From contig BFEA01000357.1 in assembly GCA_003427395.1 (NCBI GenBank), forward strand, positions 100,031 through 142,282: a DNA stretch of 42,252 nt, in the 5' to 3' direction. The stretch is from Chara braunii. Taxonomy: Eukaryota > Streptophyta > Charophyceae > Charales > Characeae. This document shows, one piece after another, positions 42,044-42,252 of the stretch. The stretch's first letter is position 1. Each line of letters opens with the position of its first letter. The position numbers and the translations under genes are program-made. A model generated the notes under the pieces. The model saw only the letters and a program-made list of their open reading frames with translations. It was not told where the DNA came from and made no database searches.

Positions 42044-42200
42044 TTACATCCGACTGCATGAGGTCTCTGGGTCAGCAGCCATGATGAGTACCTTGTGAGC
42101 TACATCATAGCGTCCCCTTTTTAACCAAAGCTGGGTTATGATCCCATTACTTCCCAGAGTGATAGCAAGGAACCCCACCTCATTTGTACGCGGTACATGA
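42044..42200 (-). CDS. Possible upstream coding piece of the same gene
   Basis: Minus-strand open frame with protein-like sequence (GFLAITLGSNGIITQLWLK, then GRYDVAHKVL) ending at TAA 42046-42044. A donor-like CACAAG followed by GTACTC is at 42092, but its phase does not fit the exon at 41827-41910. Could be another exon of the same gene with a different border, or chance. Confidence 0.2.
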
Positions 42201-42237
42201 ATTCATGACAGAAGTTATTTCCCCCGCCCCCAACCAA

Positions 42238-42252
42238 CCCCCCCCCCCCCCC
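42238..42252. repeat. Poly-C tract at right edge (C15)
   Basis: The window ends in 15 C. With the T29 at the left edge, both borders are homopolymers. Confidence 0.95.

Overview
The window reads as nuclear, repeat-rich DNA from a streptophyte (a land plant or charophyte alga). Three things point there: a plant-type telomere motif (CCCTAAA) at 13.49 kb, plastid-type rRNA and rpoB fragments at 29-30.3 kb, and a decayed LTR-retrotransposon gag with zinc knuckles at 2.9-5.1 kb. The wording of the Gag C-terminus and the abundance of long microsatellites remind me of Characeae (Chara), but that is from memory and unverified. No intact long gene is present. Nearly everything is repeat, retroelement relic, microsatellite, foldback DNA or organelle-derived patchwork. 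The two ends of the window are homopolymers (T29 and C15), as expected if the window is one assembly piece that stopped at homopolymers. One 120-N gap lies inside a repeat array.

Layout. 0-5.3 kb: a purine-rich strand carrying the gag pseudogene, one reading frame from about 2885 to 4030 broken only by in-frame stops, then a second degenerate zinc knuckle at 4.9 kb. 5.3-9.1 kb: non-coding repeats, a perfect palindrome, a tRNA-like foldback at 7.4 kb, a possible first exon on the minus strand at 8.2 kb, and a duplicated foldback unit set among GT/GA runs. 9.4-13.2 kb: four long ATT/TTA arrays, a module repeated three times on the minus strand that ends each time at a splice-donor-like motif, and a 33-bp minisatellite. 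13.5-14.75 kb: an interstitial telomere tract, then a two-type array of about 60-bp monomers. Each monomer can fold into a hairpin, and the two types differ by compensated base pairs. 15-24 kb: dispersed and tandem repeats, including a 324-bp unit. 24.6-26.7 kb: a cluster of tRNA-derived SINE-like elements, all on the minus strand. 28.2-31.4 kb: an AT-rich island holding pieces of plastid 16S rRNA, rpoB (antisense, with stops) and 23S rRNA that are not neighbours in a plastid genome. It is most simply a decayed mosaic of plastid DNA in the nucleus. 31.4-35 kb: more relic repeats. 35-40.3 kb: several foldback elements, three of them 110-111 nt long, one with a perfect 44-bp stem. 41.2-41.9 kb: the best candidate for a real host gene, the 3' end of a spliced minus-strand gene with two phase-compatible introns and an AATAAA signal, continuing beyond the right edge.

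The items are mostly independent insertions and expansions; I see no operon or pathway. The signal I rank highest is the hairpin array at 14.06-14.74 kb.
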